A stretch of 64,000 bases of DNA from Chaunax sp. Z400 (GCA_037577475.1 CM075184.1:2951594-3015593); one strand, 5' to 3'; shown: positions 22,001 through 29,484, counted from the first letter of the stretch. Notes: generated by a model from the letters alone, not told the origin. Program-made: numbers and translations.

Positions 22001-22499
22001 GAAAAATGCCTTTAGCAGGTGAACTTTTAAAGATTTGGTGATGTTTGTGTTGCTGATTTGACTATAAAAACTGAGTAACTGACTAAAAAGACCTAATGGT
22101 GGGTTTCCTACTGAATGTACAGGCCATCATCAGACTAACTAACGTCTTGTTGTCCAGGGGGGAGTGGACGGAGGCTACACCAAGGAGAAGATCCGCATCG
22201 TGGAAGGCGTTTGTCTCCTGTCCAATGAAGAGCTTTACTGGGATGACCTAAAACAGATCAAGCCATCTCGGGGCGGTTTGCACACCTGCATGCGTACAGA
22301 CACCGTGTCCCTGCAGGCCAGCAGTGCTTCGCTGGACGATGGTGAGACTGAGCAGCTCCTCCAGGAGGAGGCGTCCGAATGCTCCTCCGTAAATACCCTC
22401 ACCCCTTCAGCCATCACCCCGCAGCGTCACACCCAACACAGCCTTCCCGACACCGGCTGGGCCTCCACGCGCAAGCCCTCCACTGAGAGCGAAGTGTGA
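3869..22499 (+). CDS. lrp4: lrp4, low-density lipoprotein receptor-related protein 4 (3' 24 exons, partial)
   Basis: Seen: 24 exons with AG/GT borders sum to 3773 nt and stay in one frame to a TGA at 22497-22499. Their translation gives repeated YWTD-type blades interrupted by four EGF-like modules, a Pro/Thr-rich stalk, one hydrophobic helix (exon at 20394) followed by RHKKSK, an NPSY internalisation-type motif and a C-terminal ESEV PDZ ligand. Known: this order and the tail sequence are diagnostic of LRP4, a single-pass receptor that binds agrin, forms a complex with MuSK to cluster acetylcholine receptors, and antagonises Wnt/BMP signalling through sclerostin and Wise. The visible part matches roughly the C-terminal two thirds of the ~1900-residue vertebrate protein. 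The ligand-binding LDLa repeats and most of propeller 1 lie left of the window. No frameshift or premature stop is seen, so the gene looks intact. Downstream it converges with nell1. Confidence 0.96.
4046..6281. other. lrp4 intron
   Basis: Intronic sequence with no recognised gene. It contains A/T homopolymer runs (5997-6020, 6140-6160) and otherwise unremarkable AT-rich DNA. Confidence 0.5.
6282..6712 (+). mobile_element. Miniature inverted-repeat element, copy 2 (complete)
   Basis: The element is bounded by perfect inverted termini: 'aaaggcccatttatgctc' at the left and 'gagcataaatgggccttt' at the right. It is about 430 bp and has no open frame resembling a transposase, so it is a non-autonomous DNA transposon. 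Flanks read 'act' on the left and 'aaac' on the right, and I could not fix a target-site duplication. The GGCC-rich termini with adjacent TAA/TTA would suit a PIF/Harbinger-like family, but that is only a guess. Confidence 0.75.
6755..6880 (+). CDS. lrp4: lrp4 exon 2 of window: EGF-like module
   Basis: The exon is 126 nt with acceptor 'ctgtag' and donor 'gtgagt'. It encodes one EGF-like domain with the CGSNNGGCSHLC signature and CACPTGF, separating propellers 1 and 2. It is phase 1 at both ends, as usual for a module-encoding exon. Confidence 0.95.
6881..7351. other. lrp4 intron (471 bp)
   Basis: Ordinary AT-rich intronic DNA; nothing else is seen. Confidence 0.6.
7352..7560 (+). CDS. lrp4: lrp4 exon 3 of window: start of propeller 2
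   Basis: The exon is 209 nt with acceptor 'aatcag' and donor 'gtcagt'. It begins LDKFLLFARRTDIRRISFDT, the typical entry strand after an EGF domain, and contains the blade motif YWTDV. Confidence 0.95.
7760..7900. repeat. ATT/GTT trinucleotide microsatellite
   Basis: About 140 bp of (ATT)n with interspersed GTT units in the intron between lrp4 exons 3 and 4 of the window. The long Leu-rich open frame over it is a repeat artefact. Confidence 0.9.
7901..8411. other. lrp4 intron remainder
   Basis: AT-rich intronic sequence with A-rich tracts (8040-8220) and no recognised feature. Confidence 0.5.
8412..8493 (+). CDS. lrp4: lrp4 exon 4 of window: propeller 2 blade
   Basis: The exon is 82 nt with acceptor 'ctccag' and donor 'gtaaac'. 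It encodes VVVDTSLESPAGLAIDWV and the motif YWTDA. Confidence 0.95.
8619..8724 (+). CDS. lrp4: lrp4 exon 5 of window: propeller 2 blade
   Basis: The exon is 106 nt with acceptor 'ctcag' and donor 'gtgaga'. It encodes TDRIEVSNADGS and WENLDRPRDIVV. The flanking introns are only 125 and 78 bp. Confidence 0.95.
8803..9004 (+). CDS. lrp4: lrp4 exon 6 of window: two propeller 2 blades
   Basis: The exon is 202 nt with acceptor 'tgtag' and donor 'gtgacg'. It carries YWTDWG, then NLTWPNGLAIDY and YWADAG. Confidence 0.95.
9184..9373 (+). CDS. lrp4: lrp4 exon 7 of window: last blade of propeller 2
   Basis: The exon is 190 nt with acceptor 'tgcag' and donor 'gtcagt'. It encodes VLIGSQLPHPFGLT, YWTDWQSKSIQSA and the exit linker ENLMDIHMFH. 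Confidence 0.95.
9374..10695. other. lrp4 intron (1.3 kb)
   Basis: AT-rich intronic DNA in which no exon, RNA gene or intact mobile element is recognised. Confidence 0.5.
10696..10827 (+). CDS. lrp4: lrp4 exon 8 of window: EGF-like module
   Basis: The exon is 132 nt with acceptor 'ctgcag' and donor 'gtatga'. The EGF-like domain has the CSVNNGGCSHLC signature and CACPTGINLQ, and separates propellers 2 and 3. Confidence 0.95.
11188..11328 (+). CDS. lrp4: lrp4 exon 9 of window: start of propeller 3
   Basis: The exon is 141 nt with acceptor 'gtgtag'. It encodes MSSFLIFARRTDIRMVSLDI and NTIAIGVDPKE. The donor 'gtttgt' is weaker than the others in this gene, and the next intron is only 77 bp. Confidence 0.93.
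11406..11492 (+). CDS. lrp4: lrp4 exon 10 of window: propeller 3 blade
   Basis: The exon is 87 nt with acceptor 'ctgcag' and donor 'gtgagg'. It contains YWSDS and RISRANINGKAHEDI. Confidence 0.95.
11575..11746 (+). CDS. lrp4: lrp4 exon 11 of window: propeller 3 blades
   Basis: The exon is 172 nt with acceptor 'tgtag' and donor 'gtgagg'. It encodes TTDGLAVDAVGRKIYWTDTG and VWQNLDSPRAIALYHEMG. Confidence 0.95.
11844..12006 (+). CDS. lrp4: lrp4 exon 12 of window: propeller 3 blades
   Basis: The exon is 163 nt with acceptor 'atccag' and donor 'gtcagt'. It contains YWTDWGEHAKLERSAMDGSD, NLGWPNGLAIDM and LLWADAH. Confidence 0.95.
12007..12715. other. lrp4 intron (709 bp)
   Basis: AT-rich intronic DNA with no other feature recognised. 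Confidence 0.55.
12716..12941 (+). CDS. lrp4: lrp4 exon 13 of window: last blades of propeller 3
   Basis: The exon is 226 nt with acceptor 'tccag' and donor 'gtgagc'. It encodes RIEASDLNGQNRRTLVTPVQ, HPYGLTLLGSHIYWTDWQSR and the exit linker NLPGLMDIQAV. Confidence 0.95.
12942..13434. other. lrp4 intron (493 bp)
   Basis: No feature recognised; it ends in the acceptor 'ggcctcag'. Confidence 0.55.
13435..13738 (+). CDS. lrp4: lrp4 exon 14 of window: EGF-like module plus start of propeller 4
   Basis: The exon is 304 nt, with donor 'gtgtga'. Unlike the earlier EGF exons it fuses the EGF-like module (CGRRNGGCTHLC, CACPTG) with the first strands of propeller 4 (SPETYLLFSNR, YYTDV). Confidence 0.95.
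13739..14050. other. lrp4 intron (312 bp)
   Basis: Nothing recognised apart from T-rich tracts. Confidence 0.6.
14051..14269 (+). CDS. lrp4: lrp4 exon 15 of window: propeller 4 blades
   Basis: The exon is 219 nt with acceptor 'attag' and donor 'gtgaga'. It contains GLKTTDGLAVDWVARNMYW, YWTDTGRNTIEVARLDG and NSLDEPRAIAVFPSKG. Confidence 0.95.
14410..14544 (+). CDS. lrp4: lrp4 exon 16 of window: propeller 4 blade
   Basis: The exon is 135 nt with acceptor 'tacag' and donor 'gtaatt'. It encodes FLFWTDWGHIAKIERSHLDG and DLGWPNGLTLDYDTRR. Confidence 0.95.
14545..15230. other. lrp4 intron upstream of the minisatellite
   Basis: Near 14620 a short block reading 'gatccctgtggggaaatca' resembles the 'GATCCC..TGGGG.AAATT' motif of a dispersed fish repeat, also seen near 59550. 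The rest is unassigned. Confidence 0.45.
15231..15974. repeat. 27-bp minisatellite, about 27 copies
   Basis: The head-to-tail unit is 'catattcccatatcgtac' followed by 'aatatatcc', 27 bp, with C/T and G/A variant positions (ATCGTAC versus ATCATAC, CCCAT versus CTCAT). Because 27 is divisible by three and the unit lacks stops in one frame on each strand, it creates spurious open frames on both strands. It lies in an lrp4 intron. Confidence 0.95.
15975..16583. other. lrp4 intron downstream of the minisatellite
   Basis: Unassigned AT-rich sequence ending in the acceptor 'tttctgcag'. Confidence 0.55.
16584..16692 (+). CDS. lrp4: lrp4 exon 17 of window: propeller 4 blade
   Basis: The exon is 109 nt with acceptor 'ctgcag' and donor 'gtacgt'. 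It encodes IFWVDAHLDRIESSDLNGK and SHPFALTQ. Confidence 0.95.
16693..17027. other. lrp4 intron (335 bp), strongly pyrimidine-rich
   Basis: The plus strand is dominated by C and T over most of its length ('cctcctcctc', 'ttccctttcttcctccc'). No other feature is recognised. Confidence 0.7.
17028..17172 (+). CDS. lrp4: lrp4 exon 18 of window: last blade of propeller 4
   Basis: The exon is 145 nt with acceptor 'tcgcag' and donor 'gtaagg'. It encodes QDRWIYWTDWQTKSVQRVD and NVEGLMDIIVVSP. Confidence 0.95.
17173..17682. other. lrp4 intron (510 bp)
   Basis: Unassigned AT-rich intronic sequence. Confidence 0.6.
17683..17796 (+). CDS. lrp4: lrp4 exon 19 of window: membrane-proximal EGF-like module
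   Basis: The exon is 114 nt with acceptor 'tacag' and donor 'gtgagt'. It contains the CGVNNGGCTHLCF signature and CACPDEPDGRPC, the last extracellular EGF domain. Confidence 0.95.
17975..18080 (+). CDS. lrp4: lrp4 exon 20 of window: Pro/Thr/Ser-rich juxtamembrane stalk
   Basis: The exon is 106 nt with donor 'gtgcgt'. It encodes a low-complexity segment (TAPTRATSSTPIPNKIPKAP) likely to be O-glycosylated. There are two closely spaced acceptor AGs ('ttttcag' ending at 17967 and 'ttcag' ending at 17974). Only the second keeps the frame. Confidence 0.88.
18095..18545 (+). mobile_element. hAT-like miniature element, family B copy 1 (right end missing)
   Basis: It begins 'ccacatttccactatgtagt' just 14 bp after the lrp4 exon 20 donor. 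It shares long blocks with the element at 48556-48976 ('taaagtagcttggctg', 'gtacctgctcggct', 'ttggaaccacaacggaggtg', 'agtaccagataccagg'). The right inverted terminus present in the other copy is lost here. No coding capacity is seen. Confidence 0.75.
18546..19090. other. lrp4 intron remainder
   Basis: Unassigned; it ends in an uninterrupted T tract forming the acceptor 'ttttttttag' at 19090. Confidence 0.6.
19091..19146 (+). CDS. lrp4: lrp4 exon 21 of window: juxtamembrane mini-exon
   Basis: The exon is 56 nt, with donor 'gtaagt'. It encodes CTDLNDEGCLSNVVTAPH with two cysteines, matching the juxtamembrane CxxxxxxxC segment of vertebrate LRP4. It is too short to have been listed as an open frame on its own. 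Confidence 0.88.
19147..19790. other. lrp4 intron
   Basis: Unassigned AT-rich sequence up to the target duplication of the hAT element (19783-19790). Confidence 0.55.
19791..20097. mobile_element. hAT-type miniature element with 8-bp target duplication
   Basis: The 307-bp element has terminal inverted repeats 'caggggttc' and 'gaacccctg', and G-rich/C-rich subterminal tracts. It is flanked by an imperfect 8-bp duplication, 'ctttatag' at 19783-19790 and 'ctttagag' at 20098-20105 (7 of 8 match). Termini of this kind and 8-bp duplications are typical of non-autonomous hAT elements. There is no transposase. Confidence 0.88.
20106..20393. other. lrp4 intron, right of hAT element
   Basis: Short unassigned stretch ending in a tandem acceptor 'AAGGAGAAG' with a weak pyrimidine tract. 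Confidence 0.6.
20394..20481 (+). CDS. lrp4: lrp4 exon 22 of window: transmembrane helix
   Basis: The exon is 88 nt, with donor 'gtcagt'. It encodes EGLHISYVIGG followed by a strongly hydrophobic helix (Leu/Ile/Ala-rich, ~22 residues) and the start of the basic stop-transfer segment. The acceptor at 20393 is the first of three in-frame AGs. It is chosen because it recreates the GEGLHIS sequence conserved in vertebrate LRP4. Confidence 0.9.
20573..20714 (+). CDS. lrp4: lrp4 exon 23 of window: cytoplasmic tail with NPxY
   Basis: The exon is 142 nt with acceptor 'gacag' and donor 'gtaaca'. It begins HKKSKFADPG and contains [20 protein letters not shown], including the NPSY motif used by PTB-type adaptors and endocytic machinery. 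Confidence 0.95.
20715..22157. other. lrp4 last intron (1.4 kb)
   Basis: AT-rich intronic DNA with no second gene or mobile element recognised. Confidence 0.55.
22158..22499 (+). CDS. lrp4: lrp4 terminal coding exon
   Basis: The coding part is 342 nt with acceptor 'tccag' and ends at TGA 22497-22499. It encodes YTKEKIRIVEGVCLLSNEEL, WDDLKQIKPSRGG, TDTVSLQASS and SLDDGETEQLLQEEASECSS. The last residues, LPDTGWASTRKPSTESEV, end in a class I PDZ ligand (ESEV; mammalian LRP4 ends ESQV). Confidence 0.97.
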   Translation, partial: GGVDGGYTKEKIRIVEGVCLLSNEELYWDDLKQIKPSRGGLHTCMRTDTVSLQASSASLDDGETEQLLQEEASECSSVNTLTPSAITPQRHTQHSLPDTGWASTRKPSTESEV

Positions 22500-22688
22500 G
22501 GGAAGCCCCCCCCGCCCTCGTTGCTTCATCTCACCTCCTCTTACCTGATGCACACAAACACACCTGTATTTATAGCTGCAAACAGCTGCATACGTAGAGT
22601 AACAGTAAATGAACCTGCTTAGACGCATCCAAGACCCCATAAACACAACTCCTGTCTCTGAAACTGGGCCTCCGTCCTACTAGTGCGC
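22500..22688 (+). other. lrp4 3'UTR, proximal part
   Basis: Non-coding sequence between the lrp4 stop codon and the CA array. It is certainly 3'UTR unless transcription ends here, and no AATAAA is seen in it. Confidence 0.7.
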
Positions 22689-22737
22689 GCACACACACAC
22701 ACACACACACACAGACACACACACACACACACACACA

Positions 22738-22782
<45 letters not shown>

Positions 22783-22813
22783 ACACACACACACAGACAC
22801 ACACACACACACA

Positions 22814-22854
<41 letters not shown>

Positions 22855-22866
22855 ACACACAGACAG

Positions 22867-22898
<32 letters not shown>

Positions 22899-22960
22899 AC
22901 ACACAGACACACACACAGACACACACACACACACACACAGACACACACACACACACACAG

Positions 22961-22994
<34 letters not shown>

Positions 22995-23031
22995 ACAGAC
23001 ACACACACACAGACACACACATACACACACA

Positions 23032-23104
<73 letters not shown>

Positions 23105-23478
23105 ACACACACACACACACACACAGACACACACACAGACACACACACACACAGACACACACACAGACACACACACACACACACAGACACACACACAGAC
23201 ACACACACAGACACACACAGACACACACAGACACACACACACACACACAGACACACACACAGACACACACACACAGACACACACAGACACACACAGACAC
23301 ACACACACACACACAGACACACACACAGACACACACACACAGACACACACACAGACACACACAGACACACACAGACACACACACACACACACAGACACAC
23401 ACACAGACACACACAGACACACACACACACACAGACACACACACACACACAGACACACACAGACACACACACACACAG

Positions 23479-23556
<78 letters not shown>

Positions 23557-23576
23557 ACACACACACACACACACAC
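22689..23576. repeat. CA/CAGA compound microsatellite, about 890 bp
   Basis: Uninterrupted (CA)n carrying regularly dispersed CAGA units, starting 190 bp after the lrp4 stop codon. The locally regular CAGACACACACA pattern shows segmental duplication of blocks within the array. The ~300-residue open frames on both strands are artefacts. Confidence 0.98.
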
Positions 23577-24797
23577 CTACTGCCTCTAGGCAAAAAGATA
23601 AATGATGAACATGCTGGAATAAGAAAGCAAAGGACTCTGGGGAGGAAGTGAACAGAGAGACCGAAGCGTTATCTGGAGCCTTTCTAAACCATGTAGACTC
23701 TTATTACCACAAACGCTTCTCTGTGCACAACTTCACCTTTTTATTCTTTTTCTCTCCACGAAGCTAAAGCGACTCTCTCTCTGGGCCATGTAACCATGAC
23801 GATCTCTCTAATGCCACTCATGTCTTTATGAACTTTATTTATGACAGATTTTCTACTTGTGGAGTGGGTTTGCTGACTTTTAGAGAATGGTGTTGTGTCT
23901 GACCCGGGTATTCAAGAGTTGAATTTATGACAGTGCCAAAGGGTGGGACTTCTCAGAGTCTCCATGCTTTTTTCTACATTTACACTTCAGTAGAAATGTA
24001 TTAATTTAACTTTTTATTTGTTTGGTTTGACTTTACTGACCAGCCCTCACTGGTGGGAGACCCCCAGATTCTGATTCCTGCAACAGATTAAACTAGAAAT
24101 CAGTTCATCTTCTACAAAAGTCATTATTTTGTAATCATTATCCATTGTTGAACCTTCGTAAGCAGAGGAGCCACAAAAGAAGTAACAGCCAAGTGCCAAA
24201 CATTTTCAGCTGTATATTTATTTTTCTCAGAGGTTTTAAAATGTTGCTGCCATTCATTTGAATTGGGTTCGCTCACCCAAATCACAGAAAAAAAGACTTA
24301 TACCTCTAGGGCTAATCACCCATGCAAATGGTTGTGGTTTTATTTACCCAGGTGTTAAGATAAATGTCTCTGGGATTTCTTGTGCCCCAAACACACTGCA
24401 GTTTTCTTTGGAACTACTTTCTCAGAACAATCTCGCCATCATGGAGTGTTTCTTTCATTCTTACTGAGGTTTATTATCAGGTAAATAATAACCTATGATA
24501 GCACTTAATATTAGGATATATAGTCACTGAAGCTCTTTGGTTTTAAGTATTCATTTTGTACCACTTCCATTTTGTCATATCTCCAACTTTGTAGCTTGAC
24601 TGAACTGAAACATGATGTTTAGACAAGTTCAGTTGTAGGTTAGACTGTTAGACGTGTCAGTACAAACGTTAGTGTGATTTTGAGTTCGTTTTTCTGACTC
24701 CTGCAATATAATCTCTGAAGTTTCAGTGTCTTTATTGGGTTAGTGGCTCGTTTCAGAGGTGAATATGTCAAGAACTTGGCACATACAACCAAAGTAT
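23577..24797 (+). other. Probable lrp4 3'UTR / downstream region
   Basis: No coding potential is recognised. The sequence is AT-rich and without an obvious canonical polyadenylation site, so the lrp4 transcript could continue through it. This is inference from position only. Confidence 0.35.
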
Positions 24798-26163
24798 CTG
24801 AATCTGTTTATCATTCGTTCATTCCTTTTTCAAAATAAAACAAGATATAATTTTTAAAAAATCCACTTATTTATTTCAATATTCATTTCCAAAACCAAAT
24901 TGAAAAATCGGATAATAACTCCTTATCCTACACTCAAATCAAAAATGGAAATAACAAGCACAACCATTCCATTTTGTTTTTTTACATCGGACACCAGTGG
25001 TGTGACCCGGAAGTGACTGCAGTAAGGGCTGGAACAAATCTTCTTTTCAGCAACTTTATTAACAACCTGAACGTGAAAATGTGTAACAATTGTGGCAAAG
25101 TAACATAATAATATCTATAACATACAAAGTACCAGACAGAGCAGGTCAATAAATACACTGTTATTAGGCTCTTGTCAGACTTTAAAGCAGCTACAGACAG
25201 GTGCTGGTGTGTAATTACACTTGCAGCGAGTTTATTTTAGCACAATGAAAACAATGCAGTGTGTATTTGCTGTCATGCATCAGAAAACTCCTCTTTTAGC
25301 TGAAAGAACTATCATTACTGCTGACATACAACATACAACAAAGTTGGTCTCGTTATGAAGCTTTTTTCAACTAAGCCCCCTCTAAAGCCTCAAAGGCGAC
25401 ACCCAATGGAGAAAAGCTTACTCACAATATCTGGACTTCATTAAACTTGAATGAAAATGAGATCACATCTGACAACTTTTGTAGATTAAATATTTCAAGG
25501 AATAATGAGCAAAATATAAACCTGTTAGATGAATGAAGTAAAGTTTTTCTGCAATAGTCAGTTTTATTTTTCAAATTTCAAACGATATTTCTTTATACTC
25601 ACTAAATACTCAGAAGAATTCAGAAATCATAAACAAATGTCAATTTGCATTTCAGACACCCAAATAAATGTTGTCATTCCTGGAGTTTTATGAAGCTTTA
25701 ATCTTGTAGTGCGACACAAACGGCTCTGCTGCTGTAGCAGGTCAGTGACCACAGACCAAAACTGTGACAGGTACCGTGACAGTTCAGTGGTGTCTGGGGA
25801 TGCCTCATGAAGTCCAGACCCAAACGGCGACATGTGCCTGCTGCCGCAGCATGGCCAAAACATGGTGCCGATACGGCGATGAACACCAGCCCTTATTGTG
25901 GTCACCTCCGGGTCACGCCACGTGTGTCCCATGTTTCAAAAACAAAACAAACAAAAAAACTCAAGGGAATGTTTGTGCTTGTTATCCGTTTTTTCCATTT
26001 TTTTTTATTTGAGTACAAAATTGAAACTCAGAAAACTAATTATTATTTGTTTTTTCATTTTGGTTTTGGAAACAAATATTTTTAAAAAAGAAGTTTTTTT
26101 TTGTTTTTATATTCTTCGTTTTATTTTGAAAAATGAATGAACAAATGATACACAGATTTATCT
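24798..26163. mobile_element. Non-autonomous element with ~240-280-bp inverted arms
   Basis: The left arm (about 24798-25035) and the reverse complement of the right arm (about 25881-26163) align throughout. Blocks common to both are 'tatcatt.gttcatt', 'ttttcaaaataaaac', 'tttccaaaaccaaa.tgaaaaa', 'ggataa', 'aacaagcacaa.cattcc', 'gtgacccgga.gtgac' and 'aagggctgg'. The ~850-bp interior encodes nothing recognisable. This is the structure of a foldback-like or long-TIR non-autonomous DNA transposon. No target duplication was resolved. Confidence 0.8.
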
Positions 26164-28100
26164 GCGTGGCGAGACGCTGCTCAAGGTGAACAAGATCATT
26201 TGTTCTTTTTGTAATTTTTCATCCAAACTCTGAACCTGTAGTACAAACGTGTACTCACAGTATCTGCCACAGTACAGTACAACAAATGGGTATTTTAGGA
26301 ACACTGTGCATATCCGACCCAATCAGACAGTGAGGGTTATAGTTTAGAAATATATCACTGACAACTTACTGTAAAGTGAAATTAATACAAGTACATATGT
26401 TATGCATTGCTTGAACTTTAGAGTACCTGTCTGTTGTTGAAATACGGTACAAGGAAATACTAAACTGCTATGCTGACAAATATATAGGCTAGACTTTACA
26501 GAAGCGTGTATTTTGAAGTATCTGCTACAAGCTCAGCTACCTGCTGATTTGCTGCTAGATGAAGCACTGAGGCCAATGAGAGAGGCTCTTGGCAGCTACA
26601 TAACTATGGTCTCTGACGGTTGGTCGACGGCAGGCCTACGGAGCATCACAGCGACCCAGTAACCAATCATCCTGGCTCACAGTCCCTCCAACTCTGCTGC
26701 AGGAATGCTAAAAGTGTACAGATTTTCTCATGAGGATATAAGCAAACATTTCTTTTGAAGATATTAATTAAGTTGTATAGTCTTTTGTACAAAGGGATTT
26801 CATGACTGTTTTTAGACTTGTATTAATTTTACTCACTGGAGAAAAGCATTTTTGTTTTGTTTTTGCTGGATTATTTTAACCACTGTGTTTCTAAGCCTTG
26901 TAAATGATAGGGAAGATGCCAGTTATTTAATAGTGCTCTTTTATCTTATGAAATACTGGTCGCGTATAGCTGTTGTAAAGTTAACAAAAAAGGTATTTAT
27001 GATTTCTGTTTGGTTGTCACTTGATGTGTAAATATATGAAAAGACTGTATATGTATTTCATGGCAGTACTAACAAGCTGTGTTGTGTGATATAGTGAATT
27101 ATCCCTTTGCTATCTTTTAATATAAAATTGCATTTGCATTTCAATGAAACTTCTGACTCATGTTGCTCTTAGAAAAACACCTCATTCATAATGATCATAT
27201 GGAAATAAAAGAACTGCAGATAAATACAGACATCCCAAATAGGAGCAAATATGTAATAAGAGAATCCGTTTATTTAGGTGTGAAGCCAACATTAATATTT
27301 ATTTTTGGTATTATTTAAAGGTTTAATCGGAAATGCTTGGATTATATCAATTTTAGGTATTTTTAGGTATGTAAATGAGATGTTCATCTTAAAGTCTCTT
27401 GTATTTATAGAGCTCAAATTCACAGTTTGTCTATTTCTGTCCAACATACAACATTGCTTATCCTTAGAACCTTGATTTAGATAAAGAAGAACTTAGCAGG
27501 ATCTCTCTTCCATGACAAAGACAAAAATGTAGACTAGTATACACAGAACAGACAAAAGACCTGTTTTAGAATCACATTACAGATGAATCAGTTTCATCAA
27601 CCCCTGAAAGGAAATTCAGTAAGCTTACAAACTCAACTTTTAAAATGAAATTGATTTCAGTTAATATCAATCAAACTCCTGAGCACAGGTCTGAAAGGGC
27701 TCACCTGACATTCAGAGGAGGGTAAAGCTTCAGCACCGAAGGGTGAACACGAATACGAAAACTTTATTATCCACTATGTGGAAATTTACCTTCAGTTTCA
27801 CCATAAAAGCATGTTGTAAAAACACAGTACACACAACTGTACATTGTCATATACACATTCATAAAAAATACAATTCAGTAAATGACACTACACCCGTCAT
27901 GTATACACATTTGTAAGAAGTAAAATACAACACACAACACGTCACATTAACCTGCAGCTAAGTCAGGAGCACTACCCTGAGTCCTGGTCCACCTCGTCCT
28001 GATTTCATTTATTGCTCTGATCATTTGGAACAAAGGATTTCTTATAGATATTTCTATTTGCATCAATGATCTATGAATGAGTGTATGAACATGTGACATG
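26164..28100. other. lrp4 downstream spacer
   Basis: AT-rich sequence without a convincing gene. A block near 26560-26650 translates to fragments such as SDGWSTAGLRSIT, which may be a heavily decayed transposase relic. Near 27010-27135, AT-rich sequence ending in 'aatataaaattg' has the look of a vertebrate 3'UTR end and could be the distal lrp4 polyadenylation region. Confidence 0.35.
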
Positions 28101-28109
28101 TATGCAACT

Positions 28110-28300
28110 TCTCATTGGTTGATCAACAATAGAAAAAAATATCCTTCGTCCAATGACCGACCATCATAGTTCCGGACACTGAGCCAATCAGCGATCAGCT
28201 TCCCAAACTTGTTTAAAATGAGAAGGGAATATTTTCACACGGTGCTGAGATGAAGAAGAAAACTGTGGAGAAAGTTTATTAAGAAATATTCTAGGTATTT
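28110..28300 (+). promoter_or_regulatory. Putative CCAAT-rich promoter of the snoRNA host-like unit
   Basis: There is an inverted CCAAT (ATTGG) at 28114-28118 and forward CCAAT boxes at 28150-28154 and 28184-28188, spaced ~35 bp apart, which is the usual spacing for multiple NF-Y sites. A pyrimidine-rich stretch at ~28298-28313 ('ttccttctattctag') could be a 5'TOP-like start about 110 bp downstream. Function is inferred. Confidence 0.4.
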
Positions 28301-28789
28301 CCTTCTATTCTAGTTTTTATTGTGTTCTTTCGGATGACCGTATTATTTTACGGCGAAGATTGTGACATTTTTGCGAAGGTTGAGTTAAATCTTAACTATC
28401 TTAGCCAACATGCTAACAAGTACGATAACTCGACTAGCTGATGTCGCTTTCTGGCTTTAACCAGTTTTGTTTTAGCAAATAGTACCAGTGGCCAACCATT
28501 TAAGCTTTTTCAGTGTCACTTCTACCATATTTGTTTTTATTTATCGCGAGAATCGTGGAAGTTAGCCGATATCTACCACGTGTTACGCACATCGCTATGG
28601 CTAACATGCTTGTCTTGTATGGTTCGTAGTGCTAGGCATTTGAGCTAACTAGCATGAATTTCCTGCATTGCAGTGAAGTCGGACTGGATGGAGATACACG
28701 TTGATCAGAAATAAAGACAAGGTAACTTCAACACAAACTCAACAATCATGTTGTGTCCCAGACTGAGTAACGCTTGCTTAGCATGTAAA

Positions 28790-28910
28790 AGGGGTGAGGG
28801 TGATGAGTTGCACGAATCAGCTGGGGTGTCTGTTGCAGTGGCATCAGCACCTCAGTCCGACCCGACCTGAGGACACGCAGTGTGCACAGGGGCCATCTGA
28901 CTCAACCCCT
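28790..28910 (+). ncRNA. Candidate C/D-box snoRNA, copy 1
   Basis: A canonical C box GTGATGA (28800-28806) and D box CTGA (28897-28900) are closed by a terminal stem. 'aggggtgag' at 28790-28798 pairs with 'ctcaacccct' at 28901-28910, nine pairs with one bulged A. An internal 'cctga' (28865-28869) could serve as D'. The block just upstream of the D box, 'gtgcacaggggccat', is identical in copy 2, which suggests a guide element. The RNA lies in an intron of the putative host gene. The target RNA is not identified and I cannot assign a SNORD name. Confidence 0.5.
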
Positions 28911-29484
28911 AGCTTAAAGATGGAACTAAGAACCTTAGAGTTTATTGCTTTTGGTCAACCAAAATGTTGGTTCTTAGTTATCTACTGTTTGGACACTTAT
29001 ATGGCCTGATGCTGAGAGATCTCATAGGACTACTGCTCTTGATTAAATCAGTTTTATATTGATAAAAACGTTCCTCAATATTTTTGAGTGATTCATTGAG
29101 CTGAAATGATACTGGATTTTCACTAAACTTGATTTCTGTTCGTAAACATATCTTCTCTATTAAGACCCTTCCTCTATACCTGTGTTTTCTATAAGGCTAA
29201 CATCATGGAATGGAAGTATGCTGTGAAGATTCTCAAGCTCCCTTCGACCTTCCATCAAGCTGGACCCGCATCACTGCCCTTCATTCCTCCAGGTCTGGAT
29301 CTGGATGTACTACTGTCTACTCAACTATAGTAGAATGGTTTCTATATAAGTATCTGTTGTGAGCCTAAATCAGTGTGGTAGCTGCAGTCTGCAATTTGTT
29401 TGGGGCAGTGGATTTTACAAACTGCATGTGTATCATCACATTTGTCAGTTTACATAGTCCTTCACGAAAAATTGTGACGAACAA

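Noticed and set aside
22570..23651. Open frames of ~300 residues rich in Cys-Val or Thr-His on both strands
   Set aside because: They are translations of the CA/CAGA microsatellite and have no start context or domain.
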